Shown here piece after piece: positions 1 through 12,303 of a stretch of DNA of 64,000 bases (position 1 is the first letter of the stretch; every line of letters starts with the position of its first letter). The notes beneath the pieces were generated by a model. That model made no database searches, had not been told where the DNA came from, and worked only from the letters and a program-made list of their open reading frames with translations. Both the position numbers and the translations under genes were made by a program. The stretch is from Edaphochlamys debaryana (taxonomy: Eukaryota > Chlorophyta > Chlorophyceae > Chlamydomonadales), in the NCBI GenBank assembly GCA_016858145.1, contig JAEHOE010000081.1:124001-188000 (forward strand). The letters run 5' to 3'.

Positions 1-246
1 CGGATGGCGGGGGGGTTCTGTGCTCGCACGGGCCGTTGGGGGGATTGCGGGGTGGGTCCCGTGCTCGTGAGGGGGACAGGACCGCTGGGAACCAGCATTA
101 CAGCCCTCCATACATACAAATAAGAATTGCTATGGCCGTGGACATAGTTGCGCTCGCAGAGCGCTTCCAACGCGGCCAATGCAACTCACAGACTTCACGA
201 TAGAGCGAGGTCACAGCTTCCCTTATACAGCACATGCTAGCTAGTC
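1..246 (+). promoter_or_regulatory. Upstream region of ANK1
   Basis: No gene is seen here. The block from 203 to the ANK1 start closely matches the block from 16392 to the ANK3 start: GAGCGAGGTCACAG, then CTTATACAG exactly 25 bases before the ATG, then GCTAGTCATGG. This is the shared 5' flank of the tandem paralogues and probably holds the core promoter or 5'UTR. The first 60 bases also resemble sequence near 21800 upstream of ANK5, so the array may continue past the left edge. Confidence 0.5.
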
Positions 247-2329
247 ATGGACGCAAGCCCGAATGCGCTCGCGGAGGTCTGCGGCACGGACATTCTCGGC
301 CGCACCGCGAGCTTCCTGCCGCCCAACGAGATAGCTTGCACGCTGCGACTCGTGAGCCGCTCTACCGCTGAGCAGTTCCGGGAGCACACCGTGGTGCGGC
401 TGTCGCAGCCCTCTCCGTCTGCGGCCTTCGCCGCGCACTGGTACGCCCCCGGTGCCTGCCGCGCCCTCTCCTACACGCGCCGTATGCAGCTGGTGTGCCT
501 GACAGCCGCCAGCGGGGATGTGGGTAACCTGGAGGTGGCGCTAGCGGCTGCCGGGCTGTGGCCGACCGCGGAGCTGCTCGCCGCAACAGCTGCCGCCGGC
601 CAGCTTCACGTGTGCCGCTGTCTGGCGGAGCAAGGATGCCCGCTGGAGGGACCCTTCACGGCCCCTAGCCCCCTCACCTCCGCTGCCAAGGGCGGCCATG
701 CGGCGGTGTGTGAGTGGCTCCTGGAGCAGGGGTGCGCTTGGACAGAGGAGTGTGTGACCTCTGCCGCGAAGGGGGGTCACCCGGAGCTCATGCGGGCCCT
801 CCTGCACAAGGCGCCCCCCGGCCGAAGGGTTTATATCTCCGCCTCGACCTTGGCGGAAGTAGCGGCGGAGGGCAACGTCCTGGGCACACTCCAGGACATG
901 TGGCGGGAGCGGGGGCTCTGCAGTGACGCTCGCCTGCTGGACAGTGCTGCTGCCGCCGCCGCCCGCAGCCCCACCCCGGACTGGGCGGCCAAGGTGGCGT
1001 GGCTGCTGGAGCAGGTGGGGAGGGGCAGTTAGGGGGCAGGGTCAGGGGAAGTGCCTGGTTGCGGTTTGGAGGGGTTGTGGGTTGGTTTGAGTCCAGTCGC
1101 CACACGGAAGGGCATGGAGGGGCCATAGAGTGGCAGCAGTAACCCTTGAATACCCACCCTGCAGGGCGCGGGTCCTGGTGCCCGGTACCCCAAGGTCCTC
1201 CACCGGTTCTTCAAGGTCCTCCACTGGTTCATACCTCACTGGTCCTCCCCTCTTTCGCCCGCCCTGCAGGGCGCAAGCCGGGGCCCGCATATGTGCGCCG
1301 CCGCCGCCTCCTGCCCGGACGGCGTCGCCCGGCTGACCCTGCTGGTGGAGGGCGTGGGCTTACCGGTCGACACAGCCGCAATCAGCGCAGCAGCGGAGAG
1401 TGGCCGGGTGGACGCCGTTCGCTGGCTGCTGGCCCGGGGCTTGCGTCCAACGGGCATGTGGCTTAACCGGATGTCTGTTCAATGGGACGAGGGCCACACG
1501 GAGGTGTTGAGGGCGCTGCACGCCGCGGGCTGCCGGCTGCCCCAGCCTTGGGAGCTGATGCGTCATGCGTGTCGCTCGGGGCTCGTGGAGGCGGTTAGCT
1601 GGGTGGTTGAGACATATGGGGCCGAGGCGCTGCACTCGGAGTGGGCCGACACCTTCAATTCGGCCCTCTGGTCCGGCAGCCTGGAGCTGGTGACATGGCT
1701 GCGCGAGAGGGGCCTGGGCCCGTCCCCAGACCCTTGGTACCCTGTTTCCCGGGGCGGCTGCGTGGCTCTGCTTGAGCTGCTGGCGGAGTGGGGCGCGGAC
1801 GTGCAGGTGCGGAAAGGGCGGTGTGATATGGGGGCATACAGCTGCTTTCATGCATGTGAGCGCGCTAACCTGTGCACCCTTGCTGTCTTTCGGCACACTA
1901 CTTGAGGCTGAGGTCCTTGCTCGGCCGCCTCTTCCGCCCTGGCCGCAGTTCATCGACTTTCGGTACTGCCACCCATACCTCGCGGCTGCCGGGCGCGGCG
2001 ATCTGCTGACTCTGGAGGCCCTGCGGCGCCTGGGCGTGCCCCTGGGCGGGGCTCATGAGCAGAGCAAGGAACTGATGGCGAGAGCGATTGACGAGTTGGT
2101 CAAACCGCCTCTGCCGGCGCTGCGGTGGCTGCGGCGGGCCGTGGGGCAGGTGGACTGGGCCGCGGCGGTTGCGGCGGCCCGCAGGGCCCGTGCGCTGGCG
2201 GGGTGGCGTGCGGAGGTGCTGGCATGGGTGGAGGCGGAGGCGCAGGCGGAGGCGCAGGCGCAAGCTGCGGTGGGGGGAGAGGTTCAGCCGCTGGCGCAGG
2301 TGGAGGTGCAGGTTGTGGGCCGAGGATAG
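247..2329 (+). CDS. ANK1: F-box-like/ankyrin-repeat protein, intact
   Basis: Exons are 247-1014, 1270-1806 and 1949-2329, both introns phase 0, encoding 561 aa. Residues about 8-50 form an F-box-like helical segment (ILGRTASFLPPNEIAC...LRLVSR). Degenerate ankyrin repeats follow from about residue 85 to the end of exon 2, with recognisable units such as AAKGGHAAVCEWLLEQGC and GHTEVLRALHAAGC. Exon 3 adds one more repeat (AGRGDLLTLEALRRLGVPL) and an Ala/Glu/Gln-rich helical tail. F-box plus ankyrin architecture suggests a substrate receptor of an SCF ubiquitin ligase; that is inference, and the F-box match is weak. The ATG is shared in position with all four paralogues. The intron 1 acceptor has a nearby decoy copy at 1157-1171. 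This is the most complete member together with ANK2. Confidence 0.8.
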
Positions 2330-3331
2330 CTGAGTCATGGACCATGGGAATTTGCGGGGTGGGGCTGGGGCTGTGGGGTGGGGCTGGGGTTGCGGGGTGG
2401 GGCGTGCGGGTGCGGGCGCAAGTACGGGTGCTTGTGCAGGCACGGGTGCTTGTGCAGGCGCGGGTGTGCCGTTCCCGCTGTACGAGCACGAAAGCCTGCA
2501 GCGGTCTGCAGTCTGTATGATTCCCGGGTCCACGACGAAGGCTTGGCGTGCCAGCTAGCGGTTGGAGGTGAGGTCCGGCCCCTGTGATTGCCGCATGTCT
2601 GACCTGGTGTTGGGGGCCGAGTGGCCGACAGTCGAATGTCGGGGCCGAGCGCCGGGGAAGGCGCGCCTGAAGGACAGATGGCCTTTGGATGAGGCGAGCG
2701 GACATCGGGTTTCGAGGGCTTGAGGCGAGCGGCCCTGTGTATGATGCCGGCGAGTCCTGGGAAATGTTGGATGTTGGGGAGCACGTGGCGTCACCGGGCG
2801 GCACGCTGGACCCCAGAGCTCGACGTGGGGGTCGGTGGCACGGTACCGGTATGTCAGCCCTCCCTGTGGGAATCGAAATGCTGGTTCGCGTTCAACGCTG
2901 GAACGCTAAGCGTGCTGGCGAAACGCAGCTGGTTGAGCAACTGATGCATACTTTGAGCATGTCCAACGTACCATGAAGCCAGCGCGACAGAGCTATCCTG
3001 TGATTAGGTTGACTACACGTTGAGTTGGCTGCGCTCAATCATAGCAGGACCACCTGCGAGGACGAAACCGGCCTTGCGAACGGGTTTCGTCATGCGGCGG
3101 GCGCACACTCGGGGCCGATGCTGGTGTGTGACCCGCGGATGAACCACATACTTGCAGCTATAGCGTACGTCTATTCATGTTGGCATTCGCTTGTTCTTAG
3201 TTGACGCCCGTCGCTAACACTTGGCTTTGGTTATGCAGCCACGGAGGCATACGCAGTCCTTACTGTAGCGACAACTATGCGCAAATTTGACTGATCGCAT
3301 CGTAGCTGCGGGTTAACCCGCACCCGCGAGG
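2330..3331. other. Intergenic, ANK1 to sulfatase
   Basis: No convincing gene. 2340-2475 is a G-rich stretch with short imperfect repeats (GGGGCTGGGG-like, then two copies of GTGCTTGTGCAGGC), probably ANK1 3'UTR or decayed repeat. From about 2980 to 3330 the base composition becomes less GC-rich, as expected for the promoter side of the following gene. Confidence 0.5.
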
Positions 3332-6300
3332 ATGGCATCCGCGTTCATGCTGCTCAACATCTTACTCGTTTTGCTCGCGCTCTGTGGCAGCGGATGCTCC
3401 CTCGCACAGCAGACGCAGCAGCAGTCGACAACGGGCAGCGACGCAGGGGCGGCGGGTCCGCCAGCTCACTCCAGCGAGCTTCGGTCTGGCGCCCACCGGC
3501 GGATGCGACGGCCCCGCGCGCCGCCCAAACCCTCCCAGCCCCCCCGGCCGCCCAAGAGGAAGTGGAAAGCCAAGTCCCCTCCTCTAACCCTTAGAAGCGT
3601 GCCAGGGCCCTTGCCCCCAGCATACGCATCGGACACGGGCCACCCCGCCCGGCCCCCGCCCTGGCCGAGCCCTGCTCAGGGCACGTACCCGCCGCCACCG
3701 CTACTCCTCGCCCCACCCCAGCCCCCCGCGGCCGCGGCTCCCGTCCAGCCCCCCCACACGCCCTCTCCGCCACCCAGCTCCAGCACCAGCGACGTCCCCC
3801 GGCCTCCGCCGGCGCTGCAGGAGGAGGGGGAGCCACGGCCGAAGCCCAACTTTGTGCTCATCCTGACGGACGATCAGGCAGGGCGGGGGGTGGGGGTGGG
3901 GGTGGGGTGTTTGAAGCTGAGCGGGAGAGCGACTCGTGAGCGGGGGGATGGGGGGGTGGCGTGGGGCGGGGGATGGCGTGTGTGTGTGGGGGGGGGGGCA
4001 AGGTGTGGGGCGCGGGGAGGGGGTATGGGGGCAGGGGCAGGCTTGGGCGAGCCAGGGGGGGGTCGGGACGGGGTAGGGCAGCGAGGTGGGGCGGGGTAGG
4101 GTGGGGCAGGGCGGGGCACGGACCGCGGCTCCCGGATGCAGTTGGGCGGTTGGGCCAGTACAAGTGGACGCGTGGAGGCGTGGGGACCGGGGGGTTGTGG
4201 GGGCCATGTCTAAGCACGATTCGGCGGCGGGAGGCGTGGCCGGGCTGGGGGGCGCCGCCTTGCTGACCAGAGCGCTCCCCACCGTACAGCGACGGGGCTG
4301 TGCGGCCAGGCCTGCAGACCCGCGCCCCTTCCCATCCCCCCCGCCCTCCATCAACCCCAGGATGACCTGTACAACTCCACCAGTCCCAAGTTCATGCCTG
4401 CGCTGAACAAGCACCTGGGGGAGGTGGGTCGGGGGCGCAGGGGCTGCAAGGGTGACGCCCCGAAGTGCTGCAGGGCCCCCCGCTCTCCCTGCCCCCTCAG
4501 CCCCTCCCCTCGCCCCGCTCTGCCCCATCTGCTCCCCCTCCCCCCGTCGTTTCCCCCCAACCCCCTCAGGGCGGGACTCGGCTGTCCAACTTCGTCATCT
4601 CCACGGGCGTGTGCTGCCCCGCGCGTACCTCTCTATACACCGGCCGGCTGGCCCACTGCACCAACGGTGGGGGGGGGGGTGAGCGCAAGCGGGGGCTTGC
4701 GTGGGCAGGGGGAAGTGCGGAGAGGCGACAGAGGGTACCCTGACAGGTGCCCGGCGCACTGCGCCTGTGGGAGCACGGAGCGAAGCGGGTCTGTGGGAGT
4801 GGCGGAGGTGTAGGGGTGCGGGCTGGGTGGGGAGGTGTGGGGGTGCGGGGTGGGGGCGGGGGATGGGGGATGGGGTGGGTGGGGCAGAGGTGAGTGGACG
4901 AAAGGCGGGAGAGGGCATGGGAGACCCGGCGCGGTGGTGGTGGCGGTGGTGGTGGCGTAGGGGTGAGCAACCGGAGGAGCCGCTGGGGGGCCACGGGCTC
5001 ATGAGAGGGCGGGGGGGAGGGTCCTGGACCTGCGCCTGGCGAGGCACCCGTGCAGAGGAGACTCAAGGCGACTGCCCTCCGCACTGCCGCAATGCACACC
5101 AACGACGCACACCTCCCTCCGACACGCCCCCCACACACACTCCTCACCCGCTCCGCCCACCCCCCAGTGACCTCCAACTTCTGGGGCATGCTGGAGACCG
5201 GCGGCTTCCGCAAGTTCTACGAACAGAAGCTGGAGCGGGAGTGAGAGGGGGGGGGGTGTTGGGGTTGCAGGCGGGGGAAAGAGTCATCTGCCAGTCGGCG
5301 CGGCAATCTTAAGCTGTTCACGTAGCATTGGAGCAAGGGCGCTCATGCTCATTACACGGCCACGGCTTGCCTTGACCCCTCACCCTCAGCCGCCGCTTCC
5401 CGCTCCCCCCCACCCTGCCCCGCTCCGCCTTGCTTTCTTCCCCCTCCCCCCCCAGCTGGCTGTTCACGCGCCTGCAGGCGGGCGGGTACGACAACTACCT
5501 GGTGGGGAAGTTCCTCAACGGTGAGGGGCGGTTGGAGCGGTTGGAGCGGTTGTGGCGGTTGGGGCGTCAATGGGGCGAGAGGGGCAGTCGGTGAGCTGCG
5601 GGTCCGTGGAGAGCGGCGTTGAGGCCAGACTGCCCCGGTTTGCACAGCTGTCATGCCCCACGCGTGTCGAAACTCACACGCCGAACCCCCCCCCTCCCCC
5701 GCCCCTGCTCCCTGCTTCCCCCGCCCCAGCCTACTTGTACTGCTGCACGCGTCACACATGCGTTTAAATACACGCTGCCCCCCCTCTTCAAACCCCCTCC
5801 CTGCTCCTTCCCCAGACTATCTGCACAACCACACAACCACACAACGGTCATGCCCCACGCGTCCCACCAAGTCCTCAAACACACACGCTTCACCCCCGCC
5901 CTCCTCACCCCCCTCACCCCGGGTGGCAGCCCCGGGTCCACCCCGGAGGCACCTTCCCATTACCGTCACATTCTAGCGCGCGGCCGTATGCACCCCACAG
6001 CACTGCACGCGCACTTCTCCACAATGGCAGTCTCTCACTTTGCCCCTTCGCTCCTCGCCCCCGCCCCGCGACCGTGGCGTGCCTGGGTCTCGTGGTGGGT
6101 CTATCTTCGTTCATAGGTACGTCGGTTGGGTGGGGCGTTTGCTGCGGTCCCAGTGCGGTTCGCGTAAGGAACGCATCCCACAATGCACACCGGCACGCAC
6201 GCACGCCAGCCCAGCAAGCTTGCCTACATACTGCACTGAGAGTGCTCTAGAGTTAGGTCTAGCCGCTCTAGCCTACGCCACTCGTCAGAGCAGCCGACGC

Positions 6301-9300
6301 CATCGCCAGTGGAGCCCGCAGGACCTTTCGCTCTGGACCTCGGTGCGCATCGGGCACGCTGGCTGCCGCTCTATCTCTTCCTTCGCTCTCCAATGCTCCG
6401 AAAATCACCCCCCTCACCCCCCCCCCCAGACTACCTGGACAACCACACGGTCTACCCCCCCAACACCACCTACCTGCCCATGGGCATGAAGCGCATGGTG
6501 GTGGGTGGAAGCGTAGAAGGGCACAGCAGAGCGAGCATGCGGACAGAGCCATGCCCCGGGGGCCGGGTCTACCTGGGGGCGGCTGTCGCAGAGTTGCCGA
6601 GTTGCCGACTTGCAAGGCAGGCAAGGTGTCCGCCCCTGAGTCCGCCCCTGTCTCCCTCCGGCCCAGGCACTGACGTACGGCTCGTACGACTTCCCCAAGA
6701 GCTGCTACAGGTGAGCGCCCTGGCGACTCGCAAAATCTCCAGCGTTCCCCTTTAACGTATCTGCTGCGTGTCCGTGATGAGACGACCCGTCGGAGCACGG
6801 TTGGGCGCTCCAGACCCGCGCGTCGCCCCGCCCTGGGGCCTCACCCCACCCCAGCCCCATCACTCCGTCCTCCGCCCCTCCCGCCCGACCCCCGCCCCTG
6901 CCCCCAACCCCCCCCCCCCGCCCCCCAGTGACAACGGCGCCCCCAGCGTGTGTCTTCCGGGGGAGTACCAGACGGATACCATTCGGGACCGATCGCTGGA
7001 GATCATCAAGTGAGCGCACGGGGCGATGGGGTTGTGGGGGGACTGGAGGCAAGGGGACTGGTAGAGCCATGCAAACGTCCGGGACACAGCACTGGAGACC
7101 ATCAGGCAAGGAAGGGCAAGGGGGGGTGGGGCGTGGGGCGTGGGCGCGTTGGAGCCATCAGTCCAGCAGCCCATCTCCGCTCAGCCCCTCACACGCGTGC
7201 GCTCCTAATCGCCTGCCCCCCTGCTTCACCCCCGGCCTCCCTCCAATCCCCTGCCCCCCCTGCCCCCCTGCCCCGCCCCTCCGCCCCCCCAGCTCCACCA
7301 CCCCCGACCGCCCCTTCTTCCTGGTGGTCACCCCCACCGCCCCACACAAGGGATTCAACGGCAAATGTGAGCCGCCGCCGCCGTGGCTCGCGGGGCTGTA
7401 TCCTGTATCTGAGCACGGCCGTGTGCAGTTGGGCCCCTGACTGTGTACCGCGCGTTCACGGCCTCTTGTGCCGCGGGGGCAAATGCCGCGCGTGCAGTCG
7501 TGGTTTTTGTGGCTTCTGCAACTGGGCTTTTCGTGGGCTTTGCAGGGGTCCGTTTGGCGGTATCTGGCTGCCCCAGAAGTACTTGCGGTCTAGTGTGAGG
7601 GAGCTGTCCGGCGGCGGCTGTGGGCCCGAGCACACTGGCGATGCTCTTCCCCTGCTCTTGCCACTTTGCCCGGGAACGTCGGGGGTCGCCGCCGCGCCGC
7701 CCATAGCCTGACCTTCCCCGCCCCGTGCCACCTCGCCATGTCCCCAGATTGGTATCGTCCCACCGTGCCGGAGAGGCACGCGGGTCTGTTCGCCAACGAA
7801 ACTGTGAGTGGCGGCATCCGGCGCATTGCACGAAAAATCGAGCGCAAGGGGCCCCGAGGGCGTCGTGTGCACACCGATACGCCCCCGGCTCCTCTACTCA
7901 GCGCCTTTCCTGACCCTGCCTCCTGCCCCGTCCCCTGCTCCCCCCGCTCACACCTCCGCCCGCAGCTCAAGGCCCCGCGGACGCCCAACTATCGCCTCGA
8001 GAGCGACACCATTCCCAGGTGTGTGTGGGGGGGGGCGGCGGGACGGGGTCGGGCAGTGCAGTGCTGGGACACGCGGTAGGGCTTGTCCCCCTGTCCTGTC
8101 CTCCCTGCCTTTCGAAACCCCCAATTCCCAACTGTCCCAACTGTCCCAACCGCCAACCGCCAACCGCCCCAGGGATCCGGCTGGCGAGAACAACACGATC
8201 TGGGAGCTGGGGATGGACCTTTTGTATGCGGCGCGGATGAGGTGGGGAGGCCCGGGGAGCGGAGGGGAGGGATGGATCACTGGGTGGCTGTGGGGGGGGG
8301 GCTCGGAGGGGCTGGGGGGACGGGTGCACTGCGAAGCTCTTTTGGTAGGCGGCCTCTCGGCAAGCTCTTGGCCTCTCCCCCTCCTTCCGCCCTTCCCTGC
8401 CCATCCCCATCAGATCCCTCATGGCGGTGGATGAGATGCTGGACGACATCGGTGCGTGGGGGGCTGGGGAGGCTGGGGACGAGGAAGAGGGGTGCAGGAG
8501 GGAGAAGCGCGTGATCGGTCCTGAGCAGGGAACGAGGGGGCCGTCCTCGGCCAGCATTCGTCTTGACAGGGGCAAGATTGAAAGGGGGCCGCAGCGCGCT
8601 TCACACCCACACCCCGTTCCCATTTCCCCTAACTTGCAGTGAAGGCACTGGCCGCCAAGGGGATCTTGAACAACACGTACGTCATGTTCGCATCCGACAA
8701 CGGTGCGTGCCGTGCATGCTGCGTGGGGGGGCTGCGTGCTGCGTGCTGCACGCGTGCTGAGGGCTGTGACGTGCTCGCGAGGCCGCCCCCGCTGCGTGCA
8801 CTCACCGCCCACCCCCCGATGCTGACCTCCCACACCTCAGCCCCCGCCCTATGCCTACTCCCTCTTCCCCTTCCCCCCCTCTCTCTCCCCTCTTCCGCCT
8901 CCTCCTCCCTCTCACCCCCCCTCAGGATACCACCTGGGTGCCTTCGGTCTGTCGGACGGAAAGAACACACCCATGGAGGAGGACGTGCGCGTGAGCCCAG
9001 GGTTGACGGTTGACGGTTAGCGGTTGGGTGGTTGACGGTTGGTGGTTGGCGGTGGCAGGCGCCGGGCCTATGCTCGCGGACGGAGCTGCGGCAGGATGGC
9101 CACACCGGGCTCCAAGCCTGGGCGCATCCCCCCACGTCCCCCACCCCTTCCAGCTTCAGGGAAGCTAAGCCCCGATCTTGTTCATTCCATGGGAGGCGGC
9201 TAAGAGCGCGTGAGGGATCTCTCCCACCTACCGCCACTCGCTCCCCCTCCCCTTCCCCCCAGGTGCCCCTCTACGTCCGCGGCCCGGGCATCCCCGCCGG

Positions 9301-12300
9301 CCAGGTGTCGCCCTTCCAGGGCAACATGGTGGACCTGGCGCCCACCCTGCTGGAGCTGGCGGGTGGGGGGGCAGGGGTGGAGGGGGGCGGGGGGGAGAAC
9401 GTGTGTGTATGGCACGGGGCGCGCGGCAAAGGAACATGGTGGACCTGGCACCCACCCTGCTGGAGCTGGCGGGTGGGGGGTTGGGGGTTGGAGGGGCGAG
9501 GGTGTGTGGGTGGGAAGGGCGTGTTACTGGGGCATGGCGTGTGGTGGGCGGCGTTCACCCATGTTCTCCCCCCTTGTGCCCCCCCCCGCCCCCAGGCCTG
9601 CCCATACCCGACCTCATGGACGGCCTCCCCCTGCCCCTGGGCCCCCGGCTCACGGCCCGGCACACGCAGCTCTACACAGCCCCCTACACGCCAGCGCCGC
9701 CCTCGCCCCCCGCCCCGGCCTGGCCTGCGCTGTCCCCTTTGCCCGCGCCCGCGGCCCTGGCGCCCCCGCCCGGCCCGGGGCTGCTGCGCGACACGTGAGG
9801 TCGGGGCTGCGGTGGCCCTGGGGCGCAGGGGGCCTGGCTTGTCGCACCTGAGGGCGCTCCGCCTCACCCCCTGCCGTGCCACGTGTGCGAGCTCTTGCCC
9901 CACGCTCGCTCCCCCCTCGCTCCCCATTGCTGCCGCCCCGCCCCCCTGCCCCGCGCAGCAACATCCTGGAGGGCTGGAACGGCGAGGCCCTGCCCCCGGC
10001 CTCTTGGCGCAAATCCAAGCACTACCGGGCGCTGAGGTGAGGCGAGCCCCACCGATTGGGACCGCTCTCCCTCACCTTGCTCGCCTGCCCGCCCCCTCGC
10101 TTGCCGCCGCCGAGCAAACGGACCCAAACATACACCCTGCCCGTGCCCGTGCCGCCGCAACCTACCTGTCCTGCCCGCGCCCCTCGTATCAGCGCCCACC
10201 CCGCACTCCCTCGTCCTGCCCCCACAACCTCCCTCCCACTAACAACGAGACGCTCTCCCGCTCAGCTTCAAACACCCCCTCCCGACCCTCCCGTCCGCAG
10301 GGTCTGCACCACAGTGCGCCTCCTCCCGCCCGCCCCCAACGCCACCGCGCTCTGGGCCCTGCCCGACCAGGCCGCGCGCCACGTGCACGCGCCGGGGGTG
10401 TACTGCTACAAGTACAGCGTGTGGTGCCAGGTGGGGGCTCCGAGCGGGGTTCGTGGTACTGATATCGGAGGCGGATGCGGCAGAGGGCGGGGCAGGGACG
10501 ACGCCCTGCGGTGGCGGGGCCGAAGGGGTGTACTGGGGTTATGCTAGAAGCACAGGGCGTGGTGCCCGGTGCCGGGTGTGGTGCCAGGTGGGGGGAACGG
10601 GGAGGGGGGGGAGGGGGTGCGGCCGGAGCTGCGTCTGTGCTTGGGCCACAGCTGTCACAGTCCTGGACTGTGGCCGTGGGCCACAGAGCGACGGAGCACA
10701 GAGCCGGGCGGGGGTCGTCGTATGTGGGCAGACCGCAGCCTGAGCAAGGTGCCCGGGTGCACCAGAGGGCTGACACTTCCCTTGCCGCACACCGCACGCA
10801 GAAACGCAATGGTGTGTACGACCTGTCATCAGATCCGTACGAAACCATGAACCGGTGAGCACAGATGGTTTCGGCGGGGCCTGGGGTGGGCCTGGGGTGG
10901 GCCTGCGGTGGGCGTGGGGTGGGCGTGGGTGGGGAATTTGCAGGGGCAGGCAAACGGGTTGGCACCCTAGCTGCCAAGGCTCGCCCCTCGTGCCCCGCCC
11001 ACTGTGACCTGCCACCCACCCTGCGGCCTGCCCCTCTCACCCTCCTCGCAGTGACCTCGCTGGCCACAGTGACGTTGGCCCCTCTTTGCGACCCCTTTCC
11101 GCACCCAACCCACCACCCCCTGCCCCCCTTCCATCCCCTCCCCCCTGCCCCCACCATCCCCCCCCCCAGCATCTCCGAGGTGCCCCCCCGCACCCTGGAC
11201 CGCCTCGACGGAGTGCTGTCGGCGCTGGTGCACTGCGCCGGGCCGCAGTGCCGTAACCCCTACGCGCGGCTGCACCCGCAGGGGGGCGTGGCCAGCTTTG
11301 CAGAGGTGGGGGGGGGGCAACGGGGGGGGAGGGGGACGCTGGGGGGCGCTCTGTGGGGCTGGACACGGGCAGAGCAGCGCAGATGTGCGCAGGGTGGGGC
11401 GGCCAGCTTGGCTGGAGGGCACCTGGGGAGCGAGCCAGCAGGCGGGGGGCGCTGGACGCTGCCGGAACGCGAAGGCACACACCGCTGCCAACCAGATGTA
11501 CGGCGCCCCGCAGACGCCTGGATCGCACTCCCCGGGCAGCCGCCACAGGGGTGGCACGGACGATTGCCTAGCGCAGTAGCACACGTCAGCAACCCGCTCC
11601 TCCCCCCCACCCCCCACCCCTACCCTCCCACCCCCAGGCCCTGGACCCCCGCCACGACGCCCTCTACGCCTCCCTCCCCAAGTTCCGCATCCTCAGCTGC
11701 ACCGTCATCTACCTACTGCGCAACGAGCTGGCGTGGACGCAGCCGGAAGCCTGGGGCGAAGCCGCGGACGGAGCGCTGCCCTCCATAGTGGTGCGCTCGC
11801 CGCCGCCGCCGGCCCTGCCCCCACAGCCGCTGCCCTCGCCACCCGGGCGGCCGCCGCCGCCGCCGCCGTCGCCCCAGCCGCCTCGGCCGCCGTCGCCACC
11901 CCCGTCGCCGCAGCCGCCCCTGCAGCCGCCGGCGCCCCCGCGGCCGCTGCCGCCACCGCCGCGGCTGCCATCGCCGCCAATGCCGTCACCCAAGCCGCCT
12001 CGGCGGCCGCCGGCGCCGCCGCATCCTCCCCGGCGGCCGCCCACGCCGCCCCCGCGGCCGCCGGCGCCACCAAAACCGCCGAAGCCATCCCCTCGGCCGC
12101 CCTCACCGCCTCTCCCGCCAAAGCCGCCCCGGCCCCCAAAACCGCCCCCACGGCCGCCCAAACCGCCTCTACCACCGACACCTCCCCCACGGCCTCTCGC
12201 CCCGCCCAAACCGCCCAAGCCGCCCCCTCGGCCGCCCAAGCCGCCCGCGCCGGCGCCCTCTCCTCCCAGCGCTCCGCGGCCCTCGCCCCCGGGGTCCGCA

Positions 12301-12303
12301 TGA
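3332..12303 (+). CDS. Secreted sulfatase with proline-rich N-terminal linker and HRGP-like C-terminal tail
   Basis: I resolve 22 exons: 3332-3877, 4361-4423, 4570-4666, 5168-5240, 5456-5520, 6430-6500, 6667-6710, 6929-7009, 7293-7366, 7748-7803, 7966-8018, 8173-8241, 8414-8451, 8640-8702, 8926-8990, 9263-9362, 9596-9794, 9959-10036, 10301-10430, 10802-10854, 11170-11305, 11638-12303. They total 2820 nt, 939 aa, with all phases consistent. An N-terminal signal peptide (LLNILLVLLALCGSGCSLA) is followed by a Pro-rich linker to about residue 165. Sulfatase signatures are metal ligands in LILTDDQDD (about 176-184), the formylglycine motif CCPAR (C218 modified), His in PTAPHKGF, and ASDNGYHLG...DGK (about 461-477). 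The last about 170 residues are SPPP/RPPKPP-type, typical of volvocine extracellular-matrix proteins. Volvocine arylsulfatases are secreted and often sulfur-starvation induced; the exact substrate is unknown. Intron 1 uses a GC donor. Confidence 0.88.
5811..5848 (+). repeat. Decayed copy of sulfatase exon 6 start
   Basis: CCCCAG followed by ACTATCTGCACAACCACAC repeats the true acceptor and first 19 bases of exon 6 (ACTACCTGGACAACCACAC at 6430) with two mismatches. It lies in the large intron 5 upstream of the real exon. Confidence 0.75.
6330..6427 (+). repeat. Introner-like intronic repeat, copy in sulfatase intron 5
   Basis: This is the 3' portion of sulfatase intron 5, ending directly at the acceptor. 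Its core (GCATCGGGC, CTGGCTGCCGCTCTATCTC, TTCCTTCGCTCTCCAATGC, TCCGAAAATCACCCCC) recurs with few differences in ALG11 intron 3 on the opposite strand (40136-40203 and 40246-40318). Its first part recurs in DRG2 intron 2 (42939-43018). All copies are in the sense direction of their host transcript. Confidence 0.75.
7079..7110 (+). repeat. Copy of sulfatase exon 8 end
   Basis: GGGACACAGCACTGGAGACC then ATCAGGCAAGG echoes the exon 8 end and donor at 6987-7014 (GGGACCGATCGCTGGAGATC then ATCAAGTGAGC). It lies about 90 bases downstream inside intron 8; the donor-like site is now GCAAGG. Confidence 0.6.
9433..9481 (+). repeat. Copy of sulfatase exon 16 end plus donor
   Basis: The 3' end of exon 16, from AACATGGTGGACCTGG through GAGCTGGCGGGTGGGG at 9324-9370, is repeated almost exactly about 110 bases downstream within intron 16, including the G|GTGGGG donor. 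Use of this second donor would add 111-113 nt to the mRNA. Confidence 0.85.
10560..10597 (+). repeat. Copy of sulfatase exon 19 end
   Basis: GGTGTGGTGCCAGGTGGGGG repeats the exon 19 end and donor (GTGTGGTGCCAGGTGGGGG at 10419-10437) within intron 19. A weaker match to the preceding exon sequence starts near 10525 (GGGGTGTACTG). Confidence 0.6.
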
